Source of the DNA: Chloroflexota bacterium
GTDB taxonomy: Bacteria; Chloroflexota; UBA6077; FW602-bin22; CADDYW01
Assembly: GCA_902810745.1 (NCBI GenBank)
Contig: CADDYW010000010.1
Span: 23,418 to 87,417, forward strand
Length of the DNA: 64,000 nucleotides
Direction: 5' to 3'
Made by a program: the position numbers and the translations under genes. This document shows, in pieces, positions 11,571 through 20,754 of the stretch (position 1 is the first letter of the stretch; each line of letters starts with the position of its first letter). Below the pieces are notes generated by a model that worked only from the letters and a program-made list of their open reading frames with translations, searched no databases and was not told where the DNA came from.

Positions 11571-14500
11571 GTGGCTGATACCTCCGAAAGTCTCGCCGTC
11601 CGGGCCGAACCTGGTCATCGTGATACTGCGACGGGATCTGCCTCGGAGCCACCTTTCCGAAGTCCGAATGGCCCCCCGGTGGTCAGCTCGACCGACACCA
11701 GTCTCGCCGGAGCCCTGCGTGTCGCCACGGAGTACTCGATCATCGGCACCGATGCGAATGGTATCGTCGCCATTTTCAACGATGGCGCGCAGAGGATGCT
11801 CGGCTACTCGTTCGAGGAAGTGGTCGGGAAAGTGACGCCCCTGGTGTTCCACGATCCCGAAGAAGTCGCGGCACGCGCTCAGGAGCTGGGAATTGCTCCT
11901 GGCTTGGACGTCTTTCTGGCAGTGCCACGGAACGGCGTGGCCGAGACACGCACGTGGACGTATGTCCGAAAAGATGGGTCGCGCCTGCCGGTCTCTCTGA
12001 CAGTCGCCGCCCTGCGCGACGTCAAGGGTGATGTTATCGGATTCATTGGCATCGCTCGCGACATTACCGACCAGCGGCGGGCTACCGAGGAGCTTCGCCG
12101 GCTGAGCCACCTCCAGGAGTCGATTCTGAACTCGGCCGGAGAGGGCATCTATGGCCTTGATCGAGCTGGATGCGCGTCGTTCATCAACCCTGCCGCCGCG
12201 CGCATGCTCGGCTACGAGATCGAGGAGCTGATCGGCGCGTCACTGCACGAGATCATTCATCACTCGAAACCGGACGGAAGCCCCTACTCACGCGAGGAAT
12301 GCCCGATCTTCGGTGCGCTTCGCGACGGCGCCGTGCATCACGTCAGCGGCGAGGTGCTCTGGCGCAGGGATGGGACGAGCTTTCCGGTCGAGTACGTCAG
12401 CACGCCCATCCGCGAGGGGAGCAGCATCGTTGGCGCGGTCGTGATCTTCCGCGACGTCACCGAGCGCAAGCGTGCCGAGGAAGAGCATGCTCGGCTCCTA
12501 CGCCAGGCCGAGGAAGCGGAAGAACGGTTTCGGAGTCTCCTGGAATGCGCTCCGGATGCCATTGTCATCTCGAACGATGAAGGGCGGATCGTCCTCGTCA
12601 ACCGGCAGACAGAGGAGATGTTCGGGTACTCGCGCGACGAGATGCTTGGCCAGTTCGTGGAGATGCTCATCCCGCTGCGCTTTCGAGAGATGCACGTCAT
12701 GTATCGTGCCGCCTACAGCTCAGCCCCACGTACCCGACTGATGGGCACCGGCTTCGAGCTCGTGGGATTGCGCAAAGACGGCACCGAGTTCCCCGCCGAG
12801 ATCAGCCTCAGTCCATCGATGTCGACCAGCGGCCTCCTGACCACGAGCATCATCCGGGACGTGACCGAAAGAAAGCGCGCCGAGGAAGAGCGCGAGCAGC
12901 TCCTCGCCCGCGAACAGGCTGCACGGACCCGCGCAGAGGATGCCGCGCGGATCATCAGTCGCCTGCAGACCGTCACCGATGCCGCCCTGGCGCATCTCGC
13001 ACTGGACGAGTTGCTCGACGAGCTGCTCGATCGAATCAGCGACGTTCTCGGCGTCGACACGGCAGTCATTCTCCTCCTGGACGAGGACAATACCCTGACG
13101 CCACGCGCGTGGCGCAGCCCGATTTTTGGGACCACCTCGCCGATCCGGATCCCTGTCGGCGAAGGGTTCGCGGGCCGCGTTGCCGCCGAGCGCCGAGCCA
13201 TCGCCGAAGAGAACGTCGACAACAACAGGCTGCTCAACCCGGATCTGCGCGAAGCCAGGGTCCGCTCCCTCCTGGGCGTCCCTCTGCTGGTCGAAGGACG
13301 GGTGATCGGCGTTCTCCACGTTGGGACGGTCGATGCGCGCCACTTCTCGGCGGACGATACCCAGTTGCTACAGCTTGTCGCCGACCGTGTCGCGATGGCG
13401 GTGGACCGTGCCCGCTTGTACGAGCAGCAGCGTGCGGCACGGGCTGCGGCCGAGGATGCCCGCCACCGGGTCGAGTTTCTCTCCGAGGCAAGCAAGCTGC
13501 TTGCGAGCTCGCTCGACTATCAGACCACCCTCGCGAACGTGGCCCGGCTCGCGGTCCCGACCCTGGCCGATGCCTGCTTCGTCGATTTGCTCGAAGATGG
13601 GGTGCTGCGCCAGGTCGCGGTCGCTCACACCGATCCGGAGTACGAGGCTCTGCTGGAGCAGATCCGACGACGCCATCCCGTCGATCTGACCGCGTCGTAC
13701 GGAATCGCCCGGGTCCTGCGAACCGGACGGTCGGAGATCGCGACAGTCACCGACGACATCGTCGTCGCGAGTGCCGCCGGTGACCTCGAATATGCCAGCC
13801 TGCTGCGCCAGCTCGCCTTCACCTCGTATCTGACCGTGCCGCTCCAGGCACGTGGCCGAACGCTGGGGACAATCTCCTTCCTCCTGGCGAAGTCCGATCG
13901 ACAGTACGGACCGGATGACCTTGCGCTGGCCGAGGACCTCGCCGGACGATGCGCCCTGGCTGTCGATAATGCACGCTTGCATCGCGAGGCCCAGCAGGCG
14001 TTGGAGCGTGAGCAGGTAGCGCGTGCCGAGGCTGAGAAGCTCGCAGCAGAGCGGACGACGATCCTCGCCAAGATCACCGACGGCGTCGTCATTGCCGATC
14101 CGAGCGGGCGCGCGGTCTATCTCAACGAGGCTGCCCGTCGCCTTCTGCAGGTCGCCGCTCCCGACGCCGCGAACGACCGAATCTCCAAGCTCGACCACCC
14201 CTATTCGGGCCTTCTGTCCCGCGACGGGCATCCTCTCACCGACGACGAGCTTCCGATCGTGCGGGCCGCGGTTCACGGCGAGACCGTCATTGGCACCGAG
14301 ATGCGCATCCGACGAGCCGGTGGCAAGGAAACCGTCATGGAAGGAAGCGCCACGCCAGTCGTGACCGAGAATGGTCTGCGCCTGGGAGCGGTGATGACGC
14401 TGCACGATGTGACGACCCAGCGCGACCTGGAGCGACAGAAGGACGAGTTTCTTGCCAACGTCTCGCACGACCTTCGAACGCCGCTGACCGCGATCAAAGC

Positions 14501-15149
14501 TTCCATCGGCGTCGTACTGGCGAATGAGCAGCCGGGTACACCCGAACCTCTGCATCGCATGTTCGTGAACATTCAGATCGAGGCGGACCGGATGGCTGCA
14601 CTCGTGTCTGACCTGCTCGAGCTCACCCGGCTCCAGGCCAAGCGGGTTCAGTTCCGACCTGTCCACTGTGATTTGCGAGACGTGGTGCTGCGCTCGGCGC
14701 GTGAGATCGAGCCGCTGACGCAGGCGCGACGGCAGCAGCTTCGGGTGCTGGTCCCCACCGAGCCCATTCCCGGAATGGTCGACGTCGATCGCCTGGAGCG
14801 TGCCCTACTCAACATCCTCTCCAACGCTCACAAGTATGGTCGCAGCGAAGGACGCATCGTTCTGAGCCTGGAGAAGCGTGACGACGAGGTCGTATTCGCG
14901 GTGAGCGACGATGGTCCGGGTATTCCCGAAGAGGAACAGAAGCACATCTTCGAGCGGTTTTATCGCTCCGAGACAGAAGCGGTTCGTCGTCGTCAAGGCA
15001 GCGGGCTGGGTCTGCCTATCGCCAAGGCGATGGTCGAGCTGCACGGCGGTCGGATCTGGGTCGAGAGCCAGCCGGGTAAGGGAGCTACGTTCCGTATCGC
15101 TCTTCCCCTCGCATCCGCCCCGATATCGTGTCAGGAGGAGGACGGCTGA
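11571..15149 (+). CDS. large multi-PAS, multi-GAF sensor histidine kinase
   Basis: 1192 residues. Domains in order: PAS about 45-165, PAS 180-300, PAS 315-435, GAF 465-610, GAF 635-800, PAS 828-945, HisKA 950-1020 with phospho-acceptor His966 in VSHDLRTPL, and the HATPase domain to about 1180 (N box NILSNAHKYG, G1 DDGPGIPEEE, F box FERFYR, G2 GSGLGLPIAKAM). No membrane segment is visible, so it should be a cytoplasmic sensor of redox, gas, light or a small ligand; which one cannot be told. The start is GTG 11571 after GGGGAG. The stop overlaps the regulator start by one base. TATACT at 11541-11546 is a possible -10 box with a poor -35, as expected for an activated promoter. Confidence 0.95.
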   Translation: MADTSESLAVRAEPGHRDTATGSASEPPFRSPNGPPVVSSTDTSLAGALRVATEYSIIGTDANGIVAIFNDGAQRMLGYSFEEVVGKVTPLVFHDPEEVAARAQELGIAPGLDVFLAVPRNGVAETRTWTYVRKDGSRLPVSLTVAALRDVKGDVIGFIGIARDITDQRRATEELRRLSHLQESILNSAGEGIYGLDRAGCASFINPAAARMLGYEIEELIGASLHEIIHHSKPDGSPYSREECPIFGALRDGAVHHVSGEVLWRRDGTSFPVEYVSTPIREGSSIVGAVVIFRDVTERKRAEEEHARLLRQAEEAEERFRSLLECAPDAIVISNDEGRIVLVNRQTEEMFGYSRDEMLGQFVEMLIPLRFREMHVMYRAAYSSAPRTRLMGTGFELVGLRKDGTEFPAEISLSPSMSTSGLLTTSIIRDVTERKRAEEEREQLLAREQAARTRAEDAARIISRLQTVTDAALAHLALDELLDELLDRISDVLGVDTAVILLLDEDNTLTPRAWRSPIFGTTSPIRIPVGEGFAGRVAAERRAIAEENVDNNRLLNPDLREARVRSLLGVPLLVEGRVIGVLHVGTVDARHFSADDTQLLQLVADRVAMAVDRARLYEQQRAARAAAEDARHRVEFLSEASKLLASSLDYQTTLANVARLAVPTLADACFVDLLEDGVLRQVAVAHTDPEYEALLEQIRRRHPVDLTASYGIARVLRTGRSEIATVTDDIVVASAAGDLEYASLLRQLAFTSYLTVPLQARGRTLGTISFLLAKSDRQYGPDDLALAEDLAGRCALAVDNARLHREAQQALEREQVARAEAEKLAAERTTILAKITDGVVIADPSGRAVYLNEAARRLLQVAAPDAANDRISKLDHPYSGLLSRDGHPLTDDELPIVRAAVHGETVIGTEMRIRRAGGKETVMEGSATPVVTENGLRLGAVMTLHDVTTQRDLERQKDEFLANVSHDLRTPLTAIKASIGVVLANEQPGTPEPLHRMFVNIQIEADRMAALVSDLLELTRLQAKRVQFRPVHCDLRDVVLRSAREIEPLTQARRQQLRVLVPTEPIPGMVDVDRLERALLNILSNAHKYGRSEGRIVLSLEKRDDEVVFAVSDDGPGIPEEEQKHIFERFYRSETEAVRRRQGSGLGLPIAKAMVELHGGRIWVESQPGKGATFRIALPLASAPISCQEEDG

Positions 15150-15883
15150 TGAAAATACTGGTGGTGGACGACGATCCACATATCCTGGAAGCGTTGACGG
15201 TCGGATTTCAGCTCCAGTGGCAGGATAGCACGATCATCCCGGCGAGCGATGGAGAAGTCGGATTGCGCGCCTTCTACGAGCACAATCCGGACGTGGTCGT
15301 CCTCGACGTCGCGATGCCAGGCAAGAATGGCTTCGAAGTACTGCAGGAGATTCGCCGCGTCTCGGACGTGCCGGTAATCATGCTGACCGCGCGTGGCGAA
15401 GAGACCGATCAGGTTCGTGGCCTTGAGCTCGGCGCGGACGATTATGTCGTAAAGCCGTTCAGTCATCTCGCCCTCCTCGCGCGGATCAAGGCAGTACTGC
15501 GTCGCGCGGAGCTTCCCCCGCCGGTCGACGCCTTGCCCAGCTTCGTAGCCGGCGACCTCGCGGTTAACTTCCAGAACCATCAGGTCACGCTACGCGGAGA
15601 ACCAGTCCGGCTCACGCCAGTCGAGTACAAGCTTCTCTACCATCTCGTGCGCAACGTCGGTCGACTCATGCCGCATCAAGCTCTGCTGGATCGGGTGTGG
15701 GGCGAGGAGTACGGAGCGACGACGGATCACCTCAAGGTGTTTATCAGCCGTCTGCGCGCCAAGATCGAAAAGCCCGGCGAGCCCCATTTCATCGAGACCG
15801 AGCGCGGCCTCGGCTACCGCTTCGTCCGGCCCCGAGAGAACGCACCGCGTTCGCCTGCCGACCCGAAGCCGTCTTCCGGGTGA
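15149..15883 (+). CDS. OmpR/PhoB-family response regulator
   Basis: 244 residues. The receiver domain has the acidic pocket VVDDD at residues 5-9, the phosphorylated Asp53 in VVLDVAMPG, Thr81 in MLTARG and the conserved Lys of VKPF. The C-terminal winged-helix DNA-binding domain ends with HLKVFISRLRAKIE and RGLGYRF. ATG 15149 overlaps the kinase stop (TGATG) and follows AGGAGGAGG, so the pair is translationally coupled. It is the obvious candidate to bind the 11-bp-period repeats upstream of the kinase gene and of neighbouring genes. Confidence 0.95.
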   Translation: MKILVVDDDPHILEALTVGFQLQWQDSTIIPASDGEVGLRAFYEHNPDVVVLDVAMPGKNGFEVLQEIRRVSDVPVIMLTARGEETDQVRGLELGADDYVVKPFSHLALLARIKAVLRRAELPPPVDALPSFVAGDLAVNFQNHQVTLRGEPVRLTPVEYKLLYHLVRNVGRLMPHQALLDRVWGEEYGATTDHLKVFISRLRAKIEKPGEPHFIETERGLGYRFVRPRENAPRSPADPKPSSG

Positions 15884-15946
15884 GTCGACTGCGCGGGCCG
15901 CGATCGCTCGTTTTGGCTGCCCTCTCTCTTTTGAAGAGACGACGGG

Positions 15947-16141
15947 TCAGTTCCGACGATTTCGACCCACGAGGATCAGCACGCCTGCCACGATGAGCAC
16001 GATCGGCCAGAGCTGACCAAGGTCCGCGATGCGAAAGAGCCGCCTGGGCGTGACCCGTTCCCGCGAGCCCAGCTCCGTCTGCTCTGGCGGTGCCTGCTCC
16101 GGGCTTTCCTCGACCGGAGCGCTCGTCTTTTGCTCACTCAC
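15947..16141 (-). CDS. small single-segment membrane protein
   Basis: 64 residues when started at GTG 16141, which has AGGAGG placed correctly; an upstream in-frame ATG has no such site. The chain is a proline- and glutamate-rich N-terminus followed by one hydrophobic helix, LWPIVLIVAGVLILV, and a basic tail GRNRRN. This resembles the short membrane-anchor unit of LiaF/DUF5668-type proteins. Function is unknown. It converges with the response regulator gene. Confidence 0.6.
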   Translation of the reverse strand: MSEQKTSAPVEESPEQAPPEQTELGSRERVTPRRLFRIADLGQLWPIVLIVAGVLILVGRNRRN

Positions 16142-16196
16142 GTTCCACCTCCTGCCATTCATCGCGACGCACGTTCTGCCAACGTGGCAGGCGAGC

Positions 16197-17012
16197 TCAG
16201 AATCCGAACACGATCGTGACCTGGGCCACCACCGTCACCTCGCCAGGCTCGATCGGCGCGGCTGCCGCGGCGACACCCGCGCCGGCGGGCTTCTCGCCGA
16301 GCGGCATCGGTCCACTCACCGACATCTCGGTCACCGACTGGATCCCGGAGATCTCGACGCCGAGCGCTTCGGCCATGACGCCGGCCTTCGATTTGGCCTC
16401 GCCGATTGCTGCCGCGAGCGCCTTGTTGCGCAACGCCGACTGATCCTTGAGCGTGAACCGGACGTTGCTCGCCAGATTCGCGCCGGCTTTGACCGCCGCG
16501 TCGAGCACCGGGCCGACCTGGTCGATCGCGTCGACTCTGACGGTGACGTGGTTCGAGGCCACGTAGCCAGTCACAGCCTGGTCCTCGCCGATCACTGGGT
16601 AGAGCGAAATGCCGGTCGTTTGGATCGCCGATGCCTGAACGCCCAGCGTCTTGATCGCGTCGATCACTTTTTGCATGGTCTGGTTGTTCTGGTTCTGGGC
16701 TTCCTGCGCGCTCGGCGCGCGAGTCTCGACCCCAGCGCTGACGATCGCCAGGTCTGGTCGGGCGCTCGCCTGCCCTGTACCTGTCACGACGAGCCCGTGA
16801 ACCGGTCCGGAGTCCTGACCGATCGCGATGCTTCTCGCCGACGACGGCGTGGAGTCAGCCACTAGCCGAGGGCTGGCTCCGGTTGGCGCGGTGGCCCACG
16901 CGTCTGGCGACGCTGGCGGAACGAGGTTGCCCGTGGAGCAGCCGACCAGCGTGAATGACGCCACGGCGACAGCCAGAATTGATCTAAGTGAACGCCTGAC
17001 CCTCTCGATCAT
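16197..17012 (-). CDS. SIMPL-domain (DUF541) lipoprotein
   Basis: About 271 residues. The N-terminus has a charged n-region, a hydrophobic core and the lipobox LVGC near residue 25, so it is predicted to be a lipoprotein processed by LspA. The rest is a SIMPL domain starting at VVTGTGQASARPDLA, with the expected mixed repeats. Members occur in the cell envelope (E. coli YggE and BP26 of Brucella) and are linked to oxidative or envelope stress; no enzyme activity is known. The start at 17012 is chosen because it begins the signal peptide; the frame is open 19 codons further upstream. Confidence 0.88.
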   Translation of the reverse strand: MIERVRRSLRSILAVAVASFTLVGCSTGNLVPPASPDAWATAPTGASPRLVADSTPSSARSIAIGQDSGPVHGLVVTGTGQASARPDLAIVSAGVETRAPSAQEAQNQNNQTMQKVIDAIKTLGVQASAIQTTGISLYPVIGEDQAVTGYVASNHVTVRVDAIDQVGPVLDAAVKAGANLASNVRFTLKDQSALRNKALAAAIGEAKSKAGVMAEALGVEISGIQSVTEMSVSGPMPLGEKPAGAGVAAAAAPIEPGEVTVVAQVTIVFGF

Positions 17013-17091
17013 CGTCTTCGCCTCTCGCCGAAGTCTGGACAACCCCGCCGCGTGTCCAAGCGATATCATCGCCCCCCAACGTCAACATCTC

Positions 17092-17119
17092 TGTGAACCG
17101 TCGTTGAGATAGGGTAAAC
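17092..17119. promoter_or_regulatory. possible operator upstream of the SIMPL lipoprotein gene
   Basis: TGTGAAC at 17092-17098 and GGTAAAC at 17113-17119 are 21 bp apart, with a weak CGTTGAG in between. The orientation and the distance from the start (80-107 bases) match the arrays upstream of the other minus-strand genes of the island. It is a weaker copy than the one at 11397. Confidence 0.4.
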
Positions 17120-17166
17120 ACAGGCACCGAGGCCGCGGGTTCACCCGGCGACCTCGGTGCCCGTGT
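17118..17166 (-). terminator. long hairpin downstream of the universal stress protein gene
   Basis: ACAC plus GGCACCGAGG (17118-17132) pairs with CCTCGGTGCC plus GTGT (17152-17166), with one mismatch; the loop contains a further CGGGT/ACCCG pairing. It lies 50 bases after the end of the minus-strand gene at 17220 and is followed on that strand by TTTACCC. It probably separates the stress protein transcript from the SIMPL gene. Confidence 0.6.
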
Positions 17167-17219
17167 CTGACCAGACTGCCCAATCCGGTGAAAGCTACTG
17201 CCCGTGCTCGGTCTGGGAG

Positions 17220-18137
17220 CTAGCCCCCCGATTCGCCTGCGCTATCGTGGGCGGTCTCGCGTACCGCGGCCGGCCGGACGATCAGAATTGGCACGGCCGC
17301 CCGCTGGACGACGCCCGTGGCGACACTGCCCATGATCAGCCGCCTGAGACCACTACTCCCGTGGGTCGACATGGCGATAAAATCCACAGCCTGCGCACGG
17401 GCGGTATCGGTGATCGTCGTCACGGCAAAGCCGAACTCCTCCTTCACCTCCACGACCGCTCCCTTTGCCCGGAGGCGCTCGGCGATCTGATCAAGGTAGG
17501 CACGGGCCGCTTCCAGCTCAGGCGTCGGATCGATCATGATGTAGGCCGAGGGATCCGCATAGGCATACGCGGCGGGATATGGCTCGACGACCCGGAGCAA
17601 ACGTAGCTCGGCGCCAAGGACCTTTGCCAGCTCGAGCGCAGGATCGAGCGCTTCTTCGGACAGCTCGGAGCCATCGAGTGGGATGAGAATGCGCGGTGCG
17701 CGATCTTTGTGCGTGGTCGGCTGGCATTCGGCCGGCACCAGAAGGACGGGGACGGTCGATCGGCGCATCACCTCGTCGGCAACACTCCCGTAGACCCATC
17801 GTCCCAGGCCAGAACGGCCGTGCGTAGACATGACGATCAGATCTACCGTCTCCTGCGAGATCTCACCGACGATGATCTCGCCGGGAATGCCAATGGCGAC
17901 TTTTCTGTCGACGGGTACTGAGCCAAGGCGTGTGCTCACCTCGGAAAGGTAGGCTTCAGCATCGCGGACGTGCTGTGTCTGATCCGCCGAGGCCGCATCG
18001 GTACCACCTTCGGTGGGTGAGACCACGCGCAGCAGAATCACTCGTGCCTGGCTGGCCTCTGCGATCATGCGCGCGTAGGGGAGCGCTCGCTCCGCGAACG
18101 GGGAGCCGTCCAGCGTCAGCAGAATACTTCGATACAC
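17220..18137 (-). CDS. tandem universal stress protein (two UspA domains)
   Basis: 305 residues with two UspA domains, about 1-148 and 155-300. Each carries an ATP-binding-like motif: MSTHGRSGLGRWVYGSVADEVMR in the first half and MSTHGSSGLRRLIMGS in the second. Start-of-domain signatures ILLTLDGSPFAERAL and ILIPLDGSELSEEAL confirm the duplication. Such proteins bind ATP and support survival under hypoxia, starvation or oxidative stress. The start is GTG 18137 after GGAGGG. A truncated relative is present at 23447-23910. Confidence 0.93.
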   Translation of the reverse strand: MYRSILLTLDGSPFAERALPYARMIAEASQARVILLRVVSPTEGGTDAASADQTQHVRDAEAYLSEVSTRLGSVPVDRKVAIGIPGEIIVGEISQETVDLIVMSTHGRSGLGRWVYGSVADEVMRRSTVPVLLVPAECQPTTHKDRAPRILIPLDGSELSEEALDPALELAKVLGAELRLLRVVEPYPAAYAYADPSAYIMIDPTPELEAARAYLDQIAERLRAKGAVVEVKEEFGFAVTTITDTARAQAVDFIAMSTHGSSGLRRLIMGSVATGVVQRAAVPILIVRPAAVRETAHDSAGESGG

Positions 18138-18243
18138 CAGGTCCCTCCATCATTTTCGTCACGACGCACGTTGGTCTCCGACGTGAATACAGCAGTTGAT
18201 GAGAGTATACGATAGGTTGACGGACCCACCTGATATCGCGACA

Positions 18244-18522
18244 TCAGGGTGTGGATTCCTCGATCTGCAACGCGTCACGGAGCTTCTCTGCCGACCGCTC
18301 CGCGTCGACCGCCTCGTCGCTCAGCGCGCGAATACGCTCGACGGTCAACCGAACCGCCTCCTCGCGGACACTCGTCAGATGCTCGCCTTTCTGGACGAAG
18401 TGATCACTGGCGGGTGGATCACGGTATCCCCACTCGAGGCGCCAGTGACCGGCGCGCTGACGAAGCGTCGCGTAGGCATGACCATACCGATCGGTCCAGA
18501 AATAGACCGTGTTTTCGGACAT
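18244..18522 (-). CDS. conserved hypothetical protein
   Basis: 92 residues, starting MSENTVYFWTDRYGHAYATL. The first half is rich in aromatic residues and resembles a small beta-sheet domain. The second half is a charged helix ending in DALQIEESTP. No family recognised. A strong AGGAGGAG precedes ATG 18522. It follows the sigma factor gene on the same strand by 74 bases, so it may be co-transcribed with it. Confidence 0.6.
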   Translation of the reverse strand: MSENTVYFWTDRYGHAYATLRQRAGHWRLEWGYRDPPASDHFVQKGEHLTSVREEAVRLTVERIRALSDEAVDAERSAEKLRDALQIEESTP

Positions 18523-18596
18523 TGCTCTCCTCCTCGCGCCAGGAGCTCACGGTCGCGGCCGACCGTCGAGGTCCAGACGTCGCGCCAGCTGCGAGA

Positions 18597-19832
18597 CTAG
18601 TCGAGGTACTCGCGCAGCTGGCGACTCGCATTCGAATGGCGGAGCTTCCGGATCGCCTCGGCCTCGATCTGTCGCGCCCGCTCACGGGTGACCCCGAGCG
18701 CGGCACCCACCTCGTCGAGTGTCCGTCGGCGGCCATCTTCCAGGCCGAATCGCAGCACGAGGGCGCGTCGCTCACGTGGCTTCAGCTCGTCCAGCACCGC
18801 GTCGATCTGCTCGTGCAGGAGCTGCTCGGCGACAATATCCGTTGGCGATGCCGAGGTGCGATCAGGGATCAGATCTCCCAGCTCGCTCCCCTCGCGCACC
18901 GGCGCCTCCAGGGAGACCGGCGTCGCCAGGGCGCGCTGAATATCGCGCACTTTGCTGAGCGGAACCGCGGCTGCCGCGGCGATCTCCTCCGGCGTGGGAT
19001 CACGACCGAGGGTTTGTTGCAGATCTCGCATCGTCTTTACCACTCGACCACTTGCCTCGAAAAGGTGGACCGGAACTCGAATCGTTCGAGCCTGGTCAGC
19101 GATCGCGCGGGTGATCGCCTGCCGGATCCACCACGTGGCGTAGGTCGAGAATCGATAGCCACGGCGCCAGTCATATTTCTCGATCGCACGTGTCAGACCG
19201 ATGTTCCCTTCCTGGATCAGATCCAGCAACGGCACGCCACGATTCAGGTAGTGGCGGGCAATGCTCACCACCAGACGCAGGTTCGACTCGGTCAGACGAC
19301 GACGCGCGTCGTCGCCCCGCCGCATATCGTGTCGAAGCTTCTCGCGCTCCTCGATCGACAGGTTGGGAGCGGCAATCGCGATCTGCGCAGCCTTGCCGCG
19401 CTCGATCGCCTGGGCAAGGGCGACCTCCTCCTCGGCTGTCAGAAGCGGGAACTGACCGATCTCACGAAGGTAGAGTGCCACCGGTCCCGGTACCTCGGTC
19501 TCCCTGGCGAGAGGCTCGAGCACCTCCTCTTCTTCCTCGACGGCTGGCAGCTCCTCGTACTCCAGGTCTTCGACGGCGCTATCGGTCGGTGGGTCGGAAT
19601 CGGTCTGGACGCTGGCCTGACGACGCAGATGGTGGAGGACAGACGCGCCCCCGAACGCGGTCAAAAGGAGTGCGACGCCCACCGAGACAGTAACGGGCAA
19701 GCTAACGCGCCAGAGCGCCCCGCTCCGGAACCTCTCGCACCCACGGCGACGTTCGGTGACGCCAGAAACTGTCGCGTCCGATCGGGCACGACGTCCGAGC
19801 CATTCCACGAGCATTCGGACACGAGGCAGCAC
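18597..19832 (-). CDS. sigma-70 family RNA polymerase sigma factor (group 1/2 type)
   Basis: About 411 residues from GTG 19832. Region 1.2 starts at [17 protein letters not shown]. Region 2 carries [37 protein letters not shown], which includes the -10 recognition helix, region 3 follows, and region 4 ends with [16 protein letters not shown]. These fit a RpoD/SigA-like factor recognising a -35/-10 promoter. It is odd that about 120 residues precede region 1.2 and include a hydrophobic stretch, [20 protein letters not shown], then an acidic stretch. GGAGG is placed eight bases before GTG 19832, supporting a long form, but a shorter start cannot be ruled out. It could be the principal or an alternative sigma factor. 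Confidence 0.88.
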   Translation of the reverse strand: MLPRVRMLVEWLGRRARSDATVSGVTERRRGCERFRSGALWRVSLPVTVSVGVALLLTAFGGASVLHHLRRQASVQTDSDPPTDSAVEDLEYEELPAVEEEEEVLEPLARETEVPGPVALYLREIGQFPLLTAEEEVALAQAIERGKAAQIAIAAPNLSIEEREKLRHDMRRGDDARRRLTESNLRLVVSIARHYLNRGVPLLDLIQEGNIGLTRAIEKYDWRRGYRFSTYATWWIRQAITRAIADQARTIRVPVHLFEASGRVVKTMRDLQQTLGRDPTPEEIAAAAAVPLSKVRDIQRALATPVSLEAPVREGSELGDLIPDRTSASPTDIVAEQLLHEQIDAVLDELKPRERRALVLRFGLEDGRRRTLDEVGAALGVTRERARQIEAEAIRKLRHSNASRQLREYLD

Positions 19833-19935
19833 CGGTCTCACCTCCGATTCGATCAGTCGGATCGGCACGCCGCGCCGGAGGTCGATTCTCCGGAGCGAGG
19901 CACGTTCGCGCTGGGCGCTTCACCCCCGGCACGTC

Positions 19936-20406
19936 TCACGGGTACACGGTGGTAGGAGAGATGGGATGGGTGTGGGACGGTGCCGAGCGCACCGGCTCCG
20001 AGATCTGGTAGAACAGATCGGCTATCGCGTGGTTGTCCGTGAATTTGACGGCAAGATCGCTCACCGAGAGTATGCCGACGAGGCGGCCATCCTCGACGAC
20101 GGGAAGACGATGGACCTGCTCGTGTCCCATGACCCGCAGTGCTTCTCCAATCGGCGCGTCCGGCGAGATGGTGATCGGCTCGGCAGTCATGAACTCGCGC
20201 GCACGATACTCCTGTGGATTGAGTCCAGCGGCGACGCACTCCACCGCGATGTCGCGATCAGTGATGATCCCGATGAGCTGACCGTCGGAGTTACAGATCG
20301 GAATCGCCCCCACGTTGAGCCGCTTCATCTGGGCAGCGATTTCGCTCAGGGTTGCATCCGGAGATGCGCAGCGAACGTCCACGGTCATCAGATCACGAAC
20401 CAGCAT
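19936..20406 (-). CDS. CBS-pair domain protein
   Basis: 156 residues made of two CBS motifs (about 5-60 and 70-125), with LMTVDVRCASPDATLSEIA and FMTAEPITISPDAPIGEAL as the paired starts and GIITDRDIAV and GILSVSDLAV as the paired ends. CBS pairs bind adenine nucleotides and regulate partner proteins. The architecture resembles the hypoxic response protein Hrp1 of mycobacteria, where CBS and universal stress proteins are co-regulated. ATG 20406 follows GAGGAGG. Operator-like repeats lie 111-138 bases upstream. Confidence 0.9.
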   Translation of the reverse strand: MLVRDLMTVDVRCASPDATLSEIAAQMKRLNVGAIPICNSDGQLIGIITDRDIAVECVAAGLNPQEYRAREFMTAEPITISPDAPIGEALRVMGHEQVHRLPVVEDGRLVGILSVSDLAVKFTDNHAIADLFYQISEPVRSAPSHTHPISPTTVYP

Positions 20407-20516
20407 CACAACCTCCTCAGAGGAGACAAAGCGTGCACCTTCCTGCCTGCCACTCCACCACGGGAATGGCCGAGATGTCTCCAGCCGCTAGCATCGCGCC
20501 GACACGTTGCCTCCCA

Positions 20517-20653
20517 GGTGAACCGACGTAACGTCCCGGTTAACGAAGCACTCTCGCCCCGCGGCGCACCGTCAGCCTGCACCGCTCGGGATCCCCGTGC
20601 CGGATCCAGGACGACACGACGGACCGGTTGGCGACCGGTTACGTCGTGTTTAC
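20517..20653. promoter_or_regulatory. two divergent operator-like arrays between the CBS gene and the phosphoribosyltransferase gene
   Basis: Left cluster: GGTGAAC at 20517, CGTAACG at 20527 and GGTTAAC at 20538, with 10-11 bp steps. Right cluster: GGTT units at 20626, 20637 (GGTTACG) and 20648 (GTTTACT), with exact 11-bp steps. The left cluster is in the GGTAAAC orientation facing the minus-strand CBS gene, and the right one is in the GTTTACC orientation facing the plus-strand gene. This repeats the layout at 11397-11477. The matches are degenerate, so this is a proposal. Confidence 0.45.
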
Positions 20654-20754
20654 TCCGGGCTACACGCGTGGCAACCACTCGGTGGCATCATGAGGCGAGG
20701 CGGCGATGGATTGTCGACGCTTTCTTATTCGCGGGCCAGACAGGGGAGGGCCAG

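Noticed and set aside
19756..20754. Long open frame on the plus strand before the phosphoribosyltransferase
   Set aside because: It is the antisense of the sigma and CBS genes; the protein starts at GTG 20755.
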